NCBI RefSeq assembly: GCF_014649735.1
Contig: NZ_BMTP01000018.1
Span: forward strand, 1-64,000
Reading direction: 5' to 3'
Source of the DNA: Streptomyces lavendofoliae
GTDB taxonomy: Bacteria > Actinomycetota > Actinomycetes > Streptomycetales > Streptomycetaceae
Length of the DNA: 64,000 nt
Position 1 is the first letter of the stretch, and the number at the start of each line of letters is the position of its first letter. Below, in pieces: positions 1-8,580 of the stretch. The notes under the pieces are model-generated. The model worked only from the letters and a program-made list of their open reading frames with translations, was not told where the DNA came from and did no database searches. The position numbers and the translations under genes were made by a program.

Positions 1-24
1 CGCCGCCGAACAATTATTGTGGGG

Positions 25-54
25 AAGCCCCGCACCTTATGGTGCGGGGCTTTT
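25..54 (+). terminator. Intrinsic terminator of an upstream gene
   Basis: A perfect 12-bp inverted repeat (AAGCCCCGCACC / GGTGCGGGGCTT) with a TTAT loop runs straight into a T run at 51-54. It must end transcription entering from the left edge. It stops only 19 bases before the HAD start codon, so that gene needs its own promoter inside or right after the hairpin. Confidence 0.85.
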
Positions 55-73
55 CTGCGTTTACAGTCATCCC

Positions 74-718
74 ATGCGCTACGAATTGGTGATCTTCGAC
101 AACGACGGTGTCCTCGTCGACAGCGAGCCGCTGTCCAACACCATCCTGGCCGGGTACCTGACCGAGCTCGGGCACCCCACCTCGTACGAGGACTCCCTGC
201 GCGACTACATGGGGGCCGCCGTGCACCGGGTACACGACCTGGTGCTGGAGCGGACCGGGCGGCGGCTGCCCGAGGACTTCGACGACGAGTTCCACGCACG
301 GGTCTTCGCGGCGTTCGCGCGCGAGCTGGAAGTGGTCGCGGGGGTCCCGGAGATGCTGGGGAAGCTGGAGGCCGAAGGAGTGCCGTACTGCGTCGCGTCG
401 TCCGGGAGTCACGAGCGGATCAGGGTGGGGCACCGGAAGACGGGGCTGGACCGGTGGTTCACGGAGGAGAAGGTGTTCAGTGCGCAGGACGTGGGGCGGG
501 GGAAGCCGGCACCGGACCTCTTCCTGTACGCCGCCGAGCGGATGGGGGTGGCACCCGGGCGGTGCGTGGTCGTGGAGGACAGCCCGCTCGGGGCGCGCGC
601 GGCACGGGCGGCCGGGATGGACGTCTACGGGTTCACGGCGATGACGCCGGCCGCGCGACTGGGCGCGGTGAACGGCTGCTTCGACGACATGGGGCAGTTG
701 CTCGGGTTGCTCGCGTGA
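74..718 (+). CDS. HAD-superfamily hydrolase (beta-phosphoglucomutase/phosphatase type)
   Basis: A 214-residue haloacid-dehalogenase-fold hydrolase, most likely a cytoplasmic phosphatase acting on a small phosphorylated metabolite. Motif I is FDNDGVLVDSE near residues 8-18 (D9 nucleophile, D11 general acid). Motif II is the SSGS stretch, motif III the lysine of GKPAPD, and motif IV VVEDS, all in the expected order, with a helical cap between motifs I and II. Length fits the GmhB/PGMB/GPP-like HAD group. ATG 74 is chosen because motif I begins eight residues later. No Shine-Dalgarno is visible, and a TACAGT box at 62-67 lies six bases upstream, which suggests a leaderless transcript. The substrate cannot be told from sequence. 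Confidence 0.85.
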   Translation: MRYELVIFDNDGVLVDSEPLSNTILAGYLTELGHPTSYEDSLRDYMGAAVHRVHDLVLERTGRRLPEDFDDEFHARVFAAFARELEVVAGVPEMLGKLEAEGVPYCVASSGSHERIRVGHRKTGLDRWFTEEKVFSAQDVGRGKPAPDLFLYAAERMGVAPGRCVVVEDSPLGARAARAAGMDVYGFTAMTPAARLGAVNGCFDDMGQLLGLLA

Positions 719-761
719 CCGATCTGTCCAGCCGTGGGTGACCGCCCTACGCTGTGCCGCC

Positions 762-1937
762 ATGACGGATGCGCGGTTGCGGCGCGGGCGTGGCTCGCTG
801 GTGGTCTCCTTCTTCGTCCAGGGGGTGACCTTCGCGCTGCTGGTGACGCGCATCCCCGCCGTACAGGACAGGTACGGGATATCCGACGCGTTGCTGCCGG
901 CCTTCCTGGCGGCCGTCCCGGTGCTCGCCGGGGTGGGCAGCGTGTGCGCCGGGAAGCTGGTGCGGCGGGTGGCGCCGAGCGCCGTGCTCAGGTGGGCCCA
1001 GCCGGTCGTGCTGCTGGCCCTGCTCGCGGTGGGCGCCGGGGAGGGCCTCTGGCAGGTGGCCGTGGCGCTCGGGGCCTTCGGGCTGGCCGTCGGGGCGCTG
1101 GACGCGGCGATGAACATGCTCGGGGTGAGCCTCCAGCAGGCGTACGGCCGGAGCATCATGCTCGGGTTCCACGCCGCGTACAGCCTGGGCGGGATCGCGG
1201 GGGCGTCGCTGGCGTGGGCGGCGGTGCACTGGGACGTGGCGCTCGCGGTCTCGTACCTGGCGGTCGTCGTGGTGGTGCTGCCGGCGGCGCTGCTGGGGAG
1301 CCGGTGGTACGTGGACGGGGAGCGGCGTACGGCGGAGGGGCCTGCCGGGCGGGCGGGGCGGGCGGCGGGAACGCTGGTGCCGCTGTGCCTGGTGATGACG
1401 TTCGCGTACATCGGCGACTCCACGGTGTCGAACTGGAGCGCGAAGTACATGACGGATGTGCTGCGCGGCTCGGAGGAGCTGGCGACGGTGCCGTACAACG
1501 CCTACATGGTGACGACCCTGTTGGGGCGGGCCGTGGGGGACCTCGGGGTGCGGCGGTTGGGTGCCGTGGCCGTGGTGCGGGGCGGGGCGGTGCTGGCGGC
1601 GGCCGGGTTCGGGGCGGTGGCCGTGGCGCCGGGGCCTTGGGCGGGGCTGGCCGGGTTCACGGTGCTGGGGCTCGGGCTGAGCGTGCTGGTGCCGCAGACG
1701 TTCGCGGCGGCGCGCGACGACGCGGAGGTGGCACGGCTGAACGTCTTCAACTACGCGGGCTTCCTGGTCGGGTCGCCGTTGGTGGGGGCGCTCGGCGACG
1801 CGTGGAGCTACCGGGGGGCGATGGTGGTGCCGCTGGTGCTGGTGCTGATGACGCTGCGGTACGCCCGGTCGTTCGACGGTCAACCGGACCGATACGGTGG
1901 CGGGCATGAGCGGCCGCGCACTGTTGATGTGGGATGA
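762..1937 (+). CDS. MFS transporter
   Basis: A 391-residue integral membrane protein with about twelve hydrophobic segments, resembling the sugar/drug-efflux branch of the major facilitator superfamily. The N-terminal half contains the typical charged loop after the second helix (CAGKLVRRVAP). A linker rich in Arg and Gly around residues 190-210 separates the two halves. ATG 762 (MTDARLRRG) is preferred over in-frame GTG 738 because the upstream codons add no conserved residues, and a TACGCT -10-like box at 748-753 sits eight bases before the ATG, suggesting a leaderless message. It follows the HAD gene by 43 bases and overlaps the start of the next gene by 32 bases, so it is probably co-expressed with that gene. 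Substrate unknown. Confidence 0.85.
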   Translation: MTDARLRRGRGSLVVSFFVQGVTFALLVTRIPAVQDRYGISDALLPAFLAAVPVLAGVGSVCAGKLVRRVAPSAVLRWAQPVVLLALLAVGAGEGLWQVAVALGAFGLAVGALDAAMNMLGVSLQQAYGRSIMLGFHAAYSLGGIAGASLAWAAVHWDVALAVSYLAVVVVVLPAALLGSRWYVDGERRTAEGPAGRAGRAAGTLVPLCLVMTFAYIGDSTVSNWSAKYMTDVLRGSEELATVPYNAYMVTTLLGRAVGDLGVRRLGAVAVVRGGAVLAAAGFGAVAVAPGPWAGLAGFTVLGLGLSVLVPQTFAAARDDAEVARLNVFNYAGFLVGSPLVGALGDAWSYRGAMVVPLVLVLMTLRYARSFDGQPDRYGGGHERPRTVDVG

Positions 1938-3081
1938 CGCACTCACCGGGTACGACTTCGGGGACGGGCACCCGATGGATCCGGTGCGGCTCGAACTGAC
2001 CATGGGGCTGGTGCGGGCCTACGGCCTGGACCGCGCCGTCGAGGTGGTGGCCGCCAAGCCGGCCGGGGACTCGACGCTGCGGCTGGTGCACCGGGAGGAC
2101 TACGTGACGGCCGTGCGCGCGGCCTCGGCGGACCCCGGGGTGGCCGACCAGTCCTATGGGCTGGGCACCATGGACGATCCCGCGTTCGCCGGGATGCACG
2201 AGGCCTCCGCGCTGATCGCGGGTCAGTCCGTGGGCGCGGCGGAGGCGGTGTGGCGCGGTGAGGCGGCGCACGCGGTGAACTTCGCGGGCGGGCTGCACCA
2301 CGCGATGCCGGGGTCGGCGGCCGGGTTCTGCATCTACAACGACGCTTCGCTGGCCATCGCGCGGCTGCTGGAGCTGGGCGCCGAGCGGGTGGCGTACGTC
2401 GACGTGGACGTGCACCACGGGGACGGCGTGCAGGCGGCGTTCTGGGAGGACCCGAGGGTGCTGACGGTGTCGCTGCACGAACACCCGCGCACGCTGTTCC
2501 CGGGGACCGGATGGCCGGAGGAGACGGGCGCCGCGGGGCCCGCCGAGGGCGGCGCGGTGAACGTGGCGCTGCCGGCCGGGACCGGCGACGCCGGGTGGCT
2601 GCGGGCGTTCCACGCGGTGGTGCCCGAGCTGCTGGCGGACTTCCGGCCGCAGGTGCTGGTGACGCAGCACGGGGCGGACACGCACTTCGAGGACCCGCTG
2701 GCGCACCTGGCGGTGTCCCTGGACGCCCAGCGCGCCGTCCAGGCGGCCTGCCACGACCTGGCGCACGAGTACGCCGGGGGGCGGTGGATCGCCCTCGGCG
2801 GGGGCGGTTACGCGGTCGTCGACGTCGTCCCGCGCTCGTGGACGCACCTGGTGGGCGTCGCGGCGGGCGTTCCGGTGGAGCCCGAGTCGGTGATCCCGTC
2901 GTCGTGGCGGGACGAGGTGTACGCGCGGACGCGGCAGCTGGCGCCGGGCCGGATGACCGACGGGCGGTGGCCGGTGTCGTGGCGGGGCTGGGACGAGGGG
3001 TACGACCCGGCGGACCGGCTGGACCAGGCGGTGCTGGCGGCGCGGCGCGCGGTGTTCCCGCTGCGGGGGCTGCTGGCGTAG
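1906..3081 (+). CDS. acuC: AcuC-like histone-deacetylase-family protein
   Basis: A 391-residue class I/II histone deacetylase-fold enzyme, closest in type to bacterial AcuC. In Bacillus, AcuC removes acetyl groups from acetyl-CoA synthetase lysine; in Streptomyces the target is not established. Visible active-site elements are GGLHHAMPG (catalytic histidine pair), YVDVDVHHGDGVQ (Asp and His zinc ligands and charge relay), HGADTHFEDPLAHL (second zinc Asp) and a Gly-rich GGGGY loop near the C-terminus (catalytic Tyr). ATG 1906 is used, with an alternative GTG three codons upstream. A TACGGT box at 1893-1898 lies seven bases before the ATG, so translation may be leaderless. It overlaps the MFS gene end by 32 bases. 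Confidence 0.88.
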   Translation: MSGRALLMWDDALTGYDFGDGHPMDPVRLELTMGLVRAYGLDRAVEVVAAKPAGDSTLRLVHREDYVTAVRAASADPGVADQSYGLGTMDDPAFAGMHEASALIAGQSVGAAEAVWRGEAAHAVNFAGGLHHAMPGSAAGFCIYNDASLAIARLLELGAERVAYVDVDVHHGDGVQAAFWEDPRVLTVSLHEHPRTLFPGTGWPEETGAAGPAEGGAVNVALPAGTGDAGWLRAFHAVVPELLADFRPQVLVTQHGADTHFEDPLAHLAVSLDAQRAVQAACHDLAHEYAGGRWIALGGGGYAVVDVVPRSWTHLVGVAAGVPVEPESVIPSSWRDEVYARTRQLAPGRMTDGRWPVSWRGWDEGYDPADRLDQAVLAARRAVFPLRGLLA

Positions 3082-3293
3082 GGCGGTCCCGCCTCCGGCG
3101 AGCCGGGCGCCGTGTTCGTTCCGGTGCGGTTCCGGTGCGAGCTCCGCGGTGCGCCCAGGCGGTCGGGGTGGTCCCCTCCGGGGTGCGGGCGCGCAGGCCG
3201 GTCCGTGACGCCCGGGGGCGGGGGTTACGCCAACTGTGGGGTGTCCGGGCCGTTCCGGCGCCGGGCGGGGTGGGCTGCGGCAGCATCGGCAGG

Positions 3294-4109
3294 GTGTTGA
3301 GTACCGGTGCACTGCGCGCGCATCTGCTGGCGGCCCGACTGGCCGGCCCGGTGGCCACCTCGCGGGAGGACAGCCTCCGGAGCTATCGACTTTTCGCGGC
3401 CCGGGACCCGCGGGTGACCCTGGGGCTCGATCCGAAGTGGTCGTGGGACGAGGGGGACCTGTTACGTCTCATGGCCGACAAGTGCGGGGTCTCCGACGAC
3501 CCCGCGTACCGCTCCGGGCCCGATGTCATCGACCCGGAGCGGACCTTGACCGCGCTCGCGGCCTTCGCCGCGCGGCTGGCGGAGGCCGCCCGCCGGCGGG
3601 CACCGGTGCTGTTCGGGACGGGGCACCCGCATCGGCTGCTCGGTTTCTACGCCGGGCTCGCAGACGCTTTGTCGGCGGCCGGATGTCTCGTTCTCACACC
3701 CGCGAAGGGCCGATGTGTCGACATAACGACCCGGTTCGGCGTACGTACGTACAGTCTCGACTACGTACGGGGAGTCGCGTTGGTGCGGGAACCAGGGCGT
3801 GCAGGCGCCGGTTGTGAGACCGGCGCACACACCCATTCGCCCCTCCCGATCAGGGCCGCTCTGGAGGGTCTCGCGGACCTCGGCGGACCGATGCCGGAGC
3901 TGGTCGTGGGGGACCACGGATGGGTCTGCGGAGCAGGTCAGCTGGGTATTGAGGCCGTCGGCCTGGCCGACACGGACGACCCCGCGCTGTTCGTCGGAGA
4001 GGCCGAGGGGCGGGTGTCCGTCGCCGTCCCGTTGGATGACGCCGTGCGGTCCGATTACTACCGACCGCTTACTCGCTATGTACTCAATCGGGCGTGTCTG
4101 TCACGGTAG
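3294..4109 (+). CDS. Phosphatase-like conserved protein
   Basis: A 271-residue soluble protein of a Streptomyces-conserved family commonly labelled 'phosphatase'; I recognise the family by its position and sequence style rather than by a classic motif. It has a Gly-Thr-Gly-His-Pro-His stretch after a helical N-terminal half and a VVGDHGWVCGAGQ segment that could hold catalytic Asp/His residues, followed by an acidic DTDDPALF stretch. GTG 3294 is chosen because downstream residues are conserved-looking; TTG 3297 is equally possible, and no clear ribosome-binding site is present. It lies directly upstream of the small DNA-binding protein gene. The 212-base gap after acuC holds no convincing gene. 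Biochemical function unproven. Confidence 0.6.
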   Translation: MLSTGALRAHLLAARLAGPVATSREDSLRSYRLFAARDPRVTLGLDPKWSWDEGDLLRLMADKCGVSDDPAYRSGPDVIDPERTLTALAAFAARLAEAARRRAPVLFGTGHPHRLLGFYAGLADALSAAGCLVLTPAKGRCVDITTRFGVRTYSLDYVRGVALVREPGRAGAGCETGAHTHSPLPIRAALEGLADLGGPMPELVVGDHGWVCGAGQLGIEAVGLADTDDPALFVGEAEGRVSVAVPLDDAVRSDYYRPLTRYVLNRACLSR

Positions 4110-4237
4110 GCGGCCGGTGGTAGCTCCTCTTCCCCACTCGTATCACCCGCCCCTAGTCTGGTGAGTGAGCGCACCGCGACGAAGAGTCACCGGAGGGGAA
4201 GCCGGTGGGCGTTGTGGGCGGAAGGTACAGGTGGGTC

Positions 4238-4450
4238 ATGGCTGCTGCTGGCGAGAGGCCTCTCAACGAGGTCAAGTTCCTGACCGTGGCGGAAGTCGCC
4301 TCGGTGATGCGAGTGTCGAAGATGACCGTGTACCGCTTGGTGCACAGCGGTCATCTGCCGGCGATCCGGGTGGGCAGGTCGTTCCGGGTTCCGGAGCAAG
4401 CGGTTCACGAGTACCTCCGGGAGTCCTTCGTGGGGGTGGAGACCGCCTAG
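4238..4450 (+). CDS. Small excisionase/MerR-type helix-turn-helix DNA-binding protein
   Basis: A 70-residue protein made almost entirely of a winged helix-turn-helix of the excisionase (BldC-like) family. The helix pair is LTVAEVASVMRVSKMTVYRL, followed by the wing residues GHLPAIRVGRSFRVPEQAV. BldC and relatives bind DNA as head-to-tail oligomers and control development; this protein shares size and fold but is not BldC itself, which lies elsewhere in Streptomyces. ATG 4238 is preceded by GGAAGG at 4220-4225. The surroundings (bS22, epimerase, acyltransferase, bldN-rsbN) are a conserved Streptomyces block, so a developmental or housekeeping regulatory role is plausible. Confidence 0.85.
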   Translation: MAAAGERPLNEVKFLTVAEVASVMRVSKMTVYRLVHSGHLPAIRVGRSFRVPEQAVHEYLRESFVGVETA

Positions 4451-4482
4451 CGGTCGTCCGCGGAGTCCCGCGTACCCCTGGA

Positions 4483-4512
4483 TTACAAGCTCGGGGCTTT
4501 GGCCGGTAGGCT
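4483..4512 (+). promoter_or_regulatory. Candidate housekeeping promoter for the bS22 gene
   Basis: TTACAA (4483-4488) and TAGGCT (4507-4512) are separated by 18 bases and lie about 90 bases upstream of the bS22 start. Both hexamers fit the HrdB (sigma-70-like) consensus. This is inference from sequence only. Confidence 0.4.
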
Positions 4513-4600
4513 AGGCCGACGTAGGTCGTGTGGGCCCAGACGCCCCGCACCGAGATCCCCGCCGATGCGGGGGTGTTCCGAGAAGTGAGCGAGGGTAGTC

Positions 4601-4699
4601 GTGGGCTCTGTTATCAAGAAGCGGCGCAAGCGGATGGCCAAGAAGAAGCACCGCAAGCTGCTCAAGCGCACTCGCGTCCAGCGTCGCAACAAGAAGTAA
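4601..4699 (+). CDS. Small ribosomal subunit protein bS22 (AURKAIP1/COX24 domain)
   Basis: A 32-residue, extremely basic peptide ([20 protein letters not shown] continuing to RVQRRNKK). It matches the actinobacterial 30S protein bS22, first seen in mycobacterial ribosome structures near the decoding centre and named by similarity to the mitochondrial AURKAIP1/COX24 domain. GTG 4601 has GAGGGTAG just upstream. Fifteen of the residues are Lys or Arg, as expected for an rRNA-binding extension protein. It is its own transcription unit: a promoter-like pair lies at 4483-4512 and a strong terminator follows at 4722. Short genes of this kind are often missed in annotation. Confidence 0.85.
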   Translation: MGSVIKKRRKRMAKKKHRKLLKRTRVQRRNKK

Positions 4700-4721
4700 G
4701 CGACGGCTGAACGTGCGCGTT

Positions 4722-4759
4722 CCGCGGCCCTCCCACCGGTTCCGGTGGGAGGGCCGCGG
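4722..4759 (+). terminator. Strong hairpin terminator after bS22
   Basis: A perfect 18-bp inverted repeat with a two-base loop begins 22 bases after the bS22 stop codon. No long T run follows, typical of Streptomyces terminators. It separates the highly expressed small ribosomal gene from the epimerase gene. Confidence 0.8.
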
Positions 4760-4879
4760 TGTTTCCCGGGTGCCGCCGGGGCCCCCGCGCGGTGCCCCGG
4801 TGGTGCGGCGGTCGTCACAGCGCATCGCTCACCCGCTACGGTGGCGCGTAGGCGAGGGACCGAACGGAAGGCGCTGATC

Positions 4880-5953
4880 TTGGGAAAGGTCGTGCTCGTC
4901 ACCGGTGTGGCCCGGCAACTCGGCGGCAGGTTCGTCCGCCGCGTCCAGCGGGACCCCGGCGTGGAGCGGGTGATCGGCGTGGACGCCGTCCCGCCCCCGC
5001 ACCGGCTGGGCACCGCGGAGTTCGTCCGTGCCGACATCCGCCAGCCCGCCATAGGGCGGGTCCTCGCGGAGTACGAGGTCGACACCGTCGTCCACCTGGA
5101 CGTCACCGGGACGCCGCTGGGCAGCGGCGGACGGACGGCGGTCAAGGAGACCAACGTCATCGGCACCATGCAGCTGCTCGGAGCGTGCCAGAAGTCGCCG
5201 ACGGTCAGCCGGCTGGTGGTGAAGTCCAGCACCAACGTGTACGGCTCCGCCCCCCGTGACCCGGCCGTCTTCCTGGAGACGACGCCCGCGAAGGCACTGC
5301 CGAGCGGCGGCTTCGCCAAGGACGCCGTGGAGGTGGAGGGCTATGTGCGGGGCTTCGCGCGCCGCCGGCCCGACGTGGCGGTGTGCGTGCTGCGGTTCGC
5401 CAACATCCTGGGGCCGGCCGCGGACTCCCCGCTCGCCGAGTACCTCTCGCTGCCCGTCCTGCCGACGGTGTTCGGCTACGACCCGCGGCTCCAGTTCGTC
5501 CACGAGGACGACGTCGTGGAGGTCCTGCGGATCGCCTCCCACGAGCCGCGCCGCGGCACGCTCAACAGCGGCACGTTCAACGTGGCGGGCGACGGCGTGC
5601 TGACGCTGTCGCAGTGCTCACGGCGGCTGGGGCGGCCGACGGTGGCGGTGCCGATGCCGGCGGTCACCTGGATCGGTACGGCGCTGCGCACGGTCGGTGT
5701 GACCGACTTCTCACCCGAGCAGATCAGGCTGCTGATGCACGGGCGGGTGGTCAGCACGGCGCAGATGCGCGAGACGCTCGGCTTCGAACCGAAGTACACC
5801 ACCGTGGAGACGTTCGCCGACTTCGCGCGCAGCCGTGGACCGGGCCTGTTGCCGCCCGAGGCCGTCGCCGGAGTGGTGGACCGGATCGCCGCGCGGCAGC
5901 TGCCGCTCCCGGGCGGCGGAAGCCGGGCGAAGACGACCCCCAGCGCCGGATGA
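4880..5953 (+). CDS. NAD-dependent epimerase/dehydratase (extended SDR)
   Basis: A 357-residue extended short-chain dehydrogenase. The Rossmann nucleotide-binding stretch VLVTGVARQLGGRF lies at residues 4-17 and varies the usual GxxGxxG. ADIRQPAI follows, then a catalytic region with KSSTNVYG (Tyr) and FAKD (Lys). TTG 4880 is chosen because GGAAGG ends about ten bases upstream and the Rossmann strand starts right after it; GTG 4841 is an in-frame alternative. The stop is directly followed by the acyltransferase gene, so the pair is probably co-transcribed. Pairing with an acyltransferase hints at lipid or envelope sugar metabolism, but the substrate is unknown. Confidence 0.8.
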   Translation: MGKVVLVTGVARQLGGRFVRRVQRDPGVERVIGVDAVPPPHRLGTAEFVRADIRQPAIGRVLAEYEVDTVVHLDVTGTPLGSGGRTAVKETNVIGTMQLLGACQKSPTVSRLVVKSSTNVYGSAPRDPAVFLETTPAKALPSGGFAKDAVEVEGYVRGFARRRPDVAVCVLRFANILGPAADSPLAEYLSLPVLPTVFGYDPRLQFVHEDDVVEVLRIASHEPRRGTLNSGTFNVAGDGVLTLSQCSRRLGRPTVAVPMPAVTWIGTALRTVGVTDFSPEQIRLLMHGRVVSTAQMRETLGFEPKYTTVETFADFARSRGPGLLPPEAVAGVVDRIAARQLPLPGGGSRAKTTPSAG

Positions 5954-5970
5954 GGGAGCGCGATTCAACG

Positions 5971-7083
5971 ATGGCGGACGCCAAGGTCATTCCGTTCGAC
6001 GACGACCGGCCGCGCTCGGGCGCGGCCACCCCCAGGCCGGCGCGCCGGCGGTCCCTGCCGGGCGGCGGGCGGCGGCGGAACGGCGAGGGCGCGGTCAGCC
6101 CGCTCCCCGGCGCACAGGCCGCCTCCGGCGAGCCGCAGGGCGCCGCCGGGCCGCGTGAGGCCGCCGGGCCACGGGACGTCGGCGAGCCGCCCGCGCCGGA
6201 CGTGCCGTCCGGCGCGGAGGCCCGCGCGGACGCGGCCGGCGGTGGCGACTGGGAGCGGCGGATCGCGGGCGGCCTGGCGTTCCTGCGCCGGCGGCTCACC
6301 GGCGAGTACGAGGTCGACGAGTTCGGGTACGACGAGGAGCTCACCGACCAGGTCCTGATGTCGCTGCTGCGGCCGCTGTACGAGAAGTACTTCCGGGTCG
6401 AGGTGAAGGGCATCGAGAACATCCCCTCCGAGGGCGGGGCGCTCGTGGTCGCGAACCACTCGGGGGTGCTGCCGCTGGACGGGCTGATGATGCAGGTCGC
6501 CGTGCACGACAACCACCCGGCCGGTCGGCACCTGCGGCTGCTGGCCGCCGACCTCGTCTTCATGCTGCCGGTCGTCAACGAGCTGGCCCGCAAGGCGGGG
6601 CACACGCTGGCGTGCGCGGAGGACGCCGAGCGGCTCCTCCAGCGCGGTGAGGTCGTCGGGGTGATGCCGGAGGGCTTCAAGGGCATCGGAAAGCCCTTCG
6701 GCGAGCGCTACAAGCTTCAGCGGTTCGGCCGCGGCGGGTTCGTGTCGACGGCGCTGCGGGCGGGCGCCCCGATCGTGCCGTGCTCGATCGTGGGGGCGGA
6801 GGAGATCTACCCCATGATCGGCAACGTGAAGACCCTCGCGCGGGTGCTGGGCATTCCGTACTTCCCGGTCACGCCGACGTTCCCCTGGCTGGGGCCGCTC
6901 GGGGCGCTGCCGCTGCCGACGAAGTGGACGATCCAGTTCGGGGAGCCCATCCCGACGGACGGGTTCCCGCTGGAGGCGGCGGAGGACCCGATGCTGATGT
7001 TCAACCTGACCGACCAGGTGCGGGAGCAGATCCAGCACACGCTGTACAAGCTGCTGGTGCAGCGGCGCTCGGTGTTCTTCTGA
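5971..7083 (+). CDS. Lysophospholipid acyltransferase family protein (PlsC-like)
   Basis: A 370-residue protein whose C-terminal two thirds is a 1-acyl-glycerol-3-phosphate acyltransferase domain. It has a VANHSGVLPLD motif near residue 160 (the family NHxxxxD, with His and Asp catalytic) and GVMPEGFKGIGK further on, which corresponds to the EGT/EGF acceptor-binding motif. The first 100 residues are low-complexity, Pro/Ala/Gly/Arg-rich and probably disordered. ATG 5971 (MADAKVIPFDDD) is chosen because GAGGGAG at 5952-5958 can serve as ribosome-binding site. ATG 5950, overlapping the epimerase stop, is an alternative without one. It lies in an operon with the epimerase. Confidence 0.85.
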   Translation: MADAKVIPFDDDRPRSGAATPRPARRRSLPGGGRRRNGEGAVSPLPGAQAASGEPQGAAGPREAAGPRDVGEPPAPDVPSGAEARADAAGGGDWERRIAGGLAFLRRRLTGEYEVDEFGYDEELTDQVLMSLLRPLYEKYFRVEVKGIENIPSEGGALVVANHSGVLPLDGLMMQVAVHDNHPAGRHLRLLAADLVFMLPVVNELARKAGHTLACAEDAERLLQRGEVVGVMPEGFKGIGKPFGERYKLQRFGRGGFVSTALRAGAPIVPCSIVGAEEIYPMIGNVKTLARVLGIPYFPVTPTFPWLGPLGALPLPTKWTIQFGEPIPTDGFPLEAAEDPMLMFNLTDQVREQIQHTLYKLLVQRRSVFF

Positions 7084-7106
7084 AGCAGTGTGTCCTGACG
7101 CACCGT

Positions 7107-7144
7107 GAAGGGTGGTGCTCCTCCGGCGAGGGGCACCACCCTTC
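7107..7144. terminator. Bidirectional terminator between acyltransferase and rsbN
   Basis: Perfect 12-bp arms GAAGGGTGGTGC / GCACCACCCTTC with a 14-base loop sit between two convergent genes, 24 bases after one stop and 7 bases before the other. It should serve both strands. Confidence 0.8.
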
Positions 7145-7150
7145 GTGCGT

Positions 7151-8356
7151 CTATCCGGCGTCCTCCTCGTCGATCCCCAGGCCGGGGAGGATGCCGGGCA
7201 GGAGCGGCGGGATGGTGACGTCCGGCTCCGGCGACGGGGTGGGCCGGCCGCCCGTGTTGCCCGTGGCGGGCGGGGGTGTCGACGGGTCCGGTTCGAGCAG
7301 CCCGCCGGTGTTGCCGCCGAGCAGGCCGTCGTCCTTCGCCGCGCCCGACCCGGAACCGGAGGGGCCGGGCTTGCTGCTGCCCGAAGGACGGCTCTCCGGG
7401 CTGGACGGGGCCTCGTGGGACGGCCCGGAGCCGGAGGAGTCCTGCGTGGCACCCGGACGGCCGGATCCCCGGCCGTCACTCCGCTCGGGAGGCTGCGGCA
7501 GCTGGGACTGGAGCGGACCGACCTCTTCGTCCATGGCGGCGAAGACGTCGCTCACCTCGTCCCCGACGTCGGTCAGCTGGACGGGCAGCCGGTCGCGGAG
7601 GCCGTTCCAGACCTCGCGGTGGCTGCGGGCGAACGAGTTGAGCGTGGCCAGCGGGGCGATGGCGCCGTCCCGCTCGTACGCCAGGCGCAGCAGCCGGTGG
7701 CCCTCGGTGGCGTCGTGTTTCATGCCGTTCAGCGCGCGCCGGATCTCGCCCAGGGATTCGTGGTCCAGGACGCCGGTCCGGTCGCGCTCCATGAGGCGGC
7801 GGGCCTCGCTGAGCCGGGTCGACGCCTGGTCGAGGTAGATCTCGCCCCGGTCGGCGTCGTCGTCCGCCATCCCGAGCTTGAGGTCTTCCATACCGCGCTT
7901 CAGCCCGTAGAGCGAATCACCGGGAAGGGCGTCCGAACTGGCAGCGGCGACTCCGCTGAACGCGCCCGCGGCCACACCGACGGTGAGGCCGCCGGCGGCG
8001 AGCCCCTTCGACCAGCGGGAACGGGGCCGCAATTTCCGGAGCGCGGTCGCCCGGTGGGCGCCCCGCCCCGTCGCCGCCCGCTGCTCCGGCACCGCAGGGC
8101 CCGAGGACGCGCTTTTCCCGGGGGCGGTGCCCTCCAGGAACAGCGCTTCCATGGCGGCGACGAGCTGCGCTCGCTGCACCACCTTCACGTCCGGGTCCAT
8201 CTGCGGTCTCGGCAGTTCACCGAGACCGTTCGCCAGGGCCAACAGCCGACCCTGCTCGGTCGGTTCGACCGATGCCTCGGGCTGCTCGGCCGCCTGTTCT
8301 TCCAGGGCCTGGGCGAAGGCGTTCGCCCGCCGGTGCGCCGATACGTTCGCGATCAC
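7151..8356 (-). CDS. rsbN: RsbN, anti-sigma factor for sigma-BldN
   Basis: A 401-residue single-pass membrane protein. The N-terminal 100 residues form the cytoplasmic sigma-binding domain (ANAFAQALEE, QRAQLVAAMEALF). A membrane segment of about 20 residues follows near 125-145 (GLAAGGLTVGVAAGAFSGVA). The rest is an extracytoplasmic DUF5667-type helical region and a Ser/Pro/Gly-rich tail. In Streptomyces, RsbN holds sigma-BldN inactive during vegetative growth and is itself made from a BldN-dependent promoter. Location right after bldN supports the name. GTG 8356 is preferred over GTG 8365 because AGGAGG at 8366-8371 abuts 8365 but is correctly spaced from 8356. The 224-base gap to bldN leaves room for a separate promoter. 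Confidence 0.88.
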   Translation of the reverse strand: MIANVSAHRRANAFAQALEEQAAEQPEASVEPTEQGRLLALANGLGELPRPQMDPDVKVVQRAQLVAAMEALFLEGTAPGKSASSGPAVPEQRAATGRGAHRATALRKLRPRSRWSKGLAAGGLTVGVAAGAFSGVAAASSDALPGDSLYGLKRGMEDLKLGMADDDADRGEIYLDQASTRLSEARRLMERDRTGVLDHESLGEIRRALNGMKHDATEGHRLLRLAYERDGAIAPLATLNSFARSHREVWNGLRDRLPVQLTDVGDEVSDVFAAMDEEVGPLQSQLPQPPERSDGRGSGRPGATQDSSGSGPSHEAPSSPESRPSGSSKPGPSGSGSGAAKDDGLLGGNTGGLLEPDPSTPPPATGNTGGRPTPSPEPDVTIPPLLPGILPGLGIDEEDAG

Positions 8357-8580
8357 TGGCGGCACCTCCTCTCGTCATGACGGTCGACTCCCCGGGGGGT
8401 CCGAAAGGTTGCACACCTTGAGCCCATCCACACGAACGAGTGAGTGGCTGGGGTCAGGGTGTGACCACAGGGAGCCTGCATCCCGCACAACGAGCGGCTC
8501 GGCACTTGGGTTACGCACGAAAGATGATCGGACCAGCGCGTCATCGAGGCGTCACCGAGGGTCAGTTGGGGTGGAGGGGG

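Noticed and set aside
747-2003. Long antisense frames opposite the MFS and acuC genes and similar ones throughout
   Set aside because: They are GC-bias shadows: Arg/Pro/His-rich translations with no domain or ribosome-binding site, opposite clear genes.
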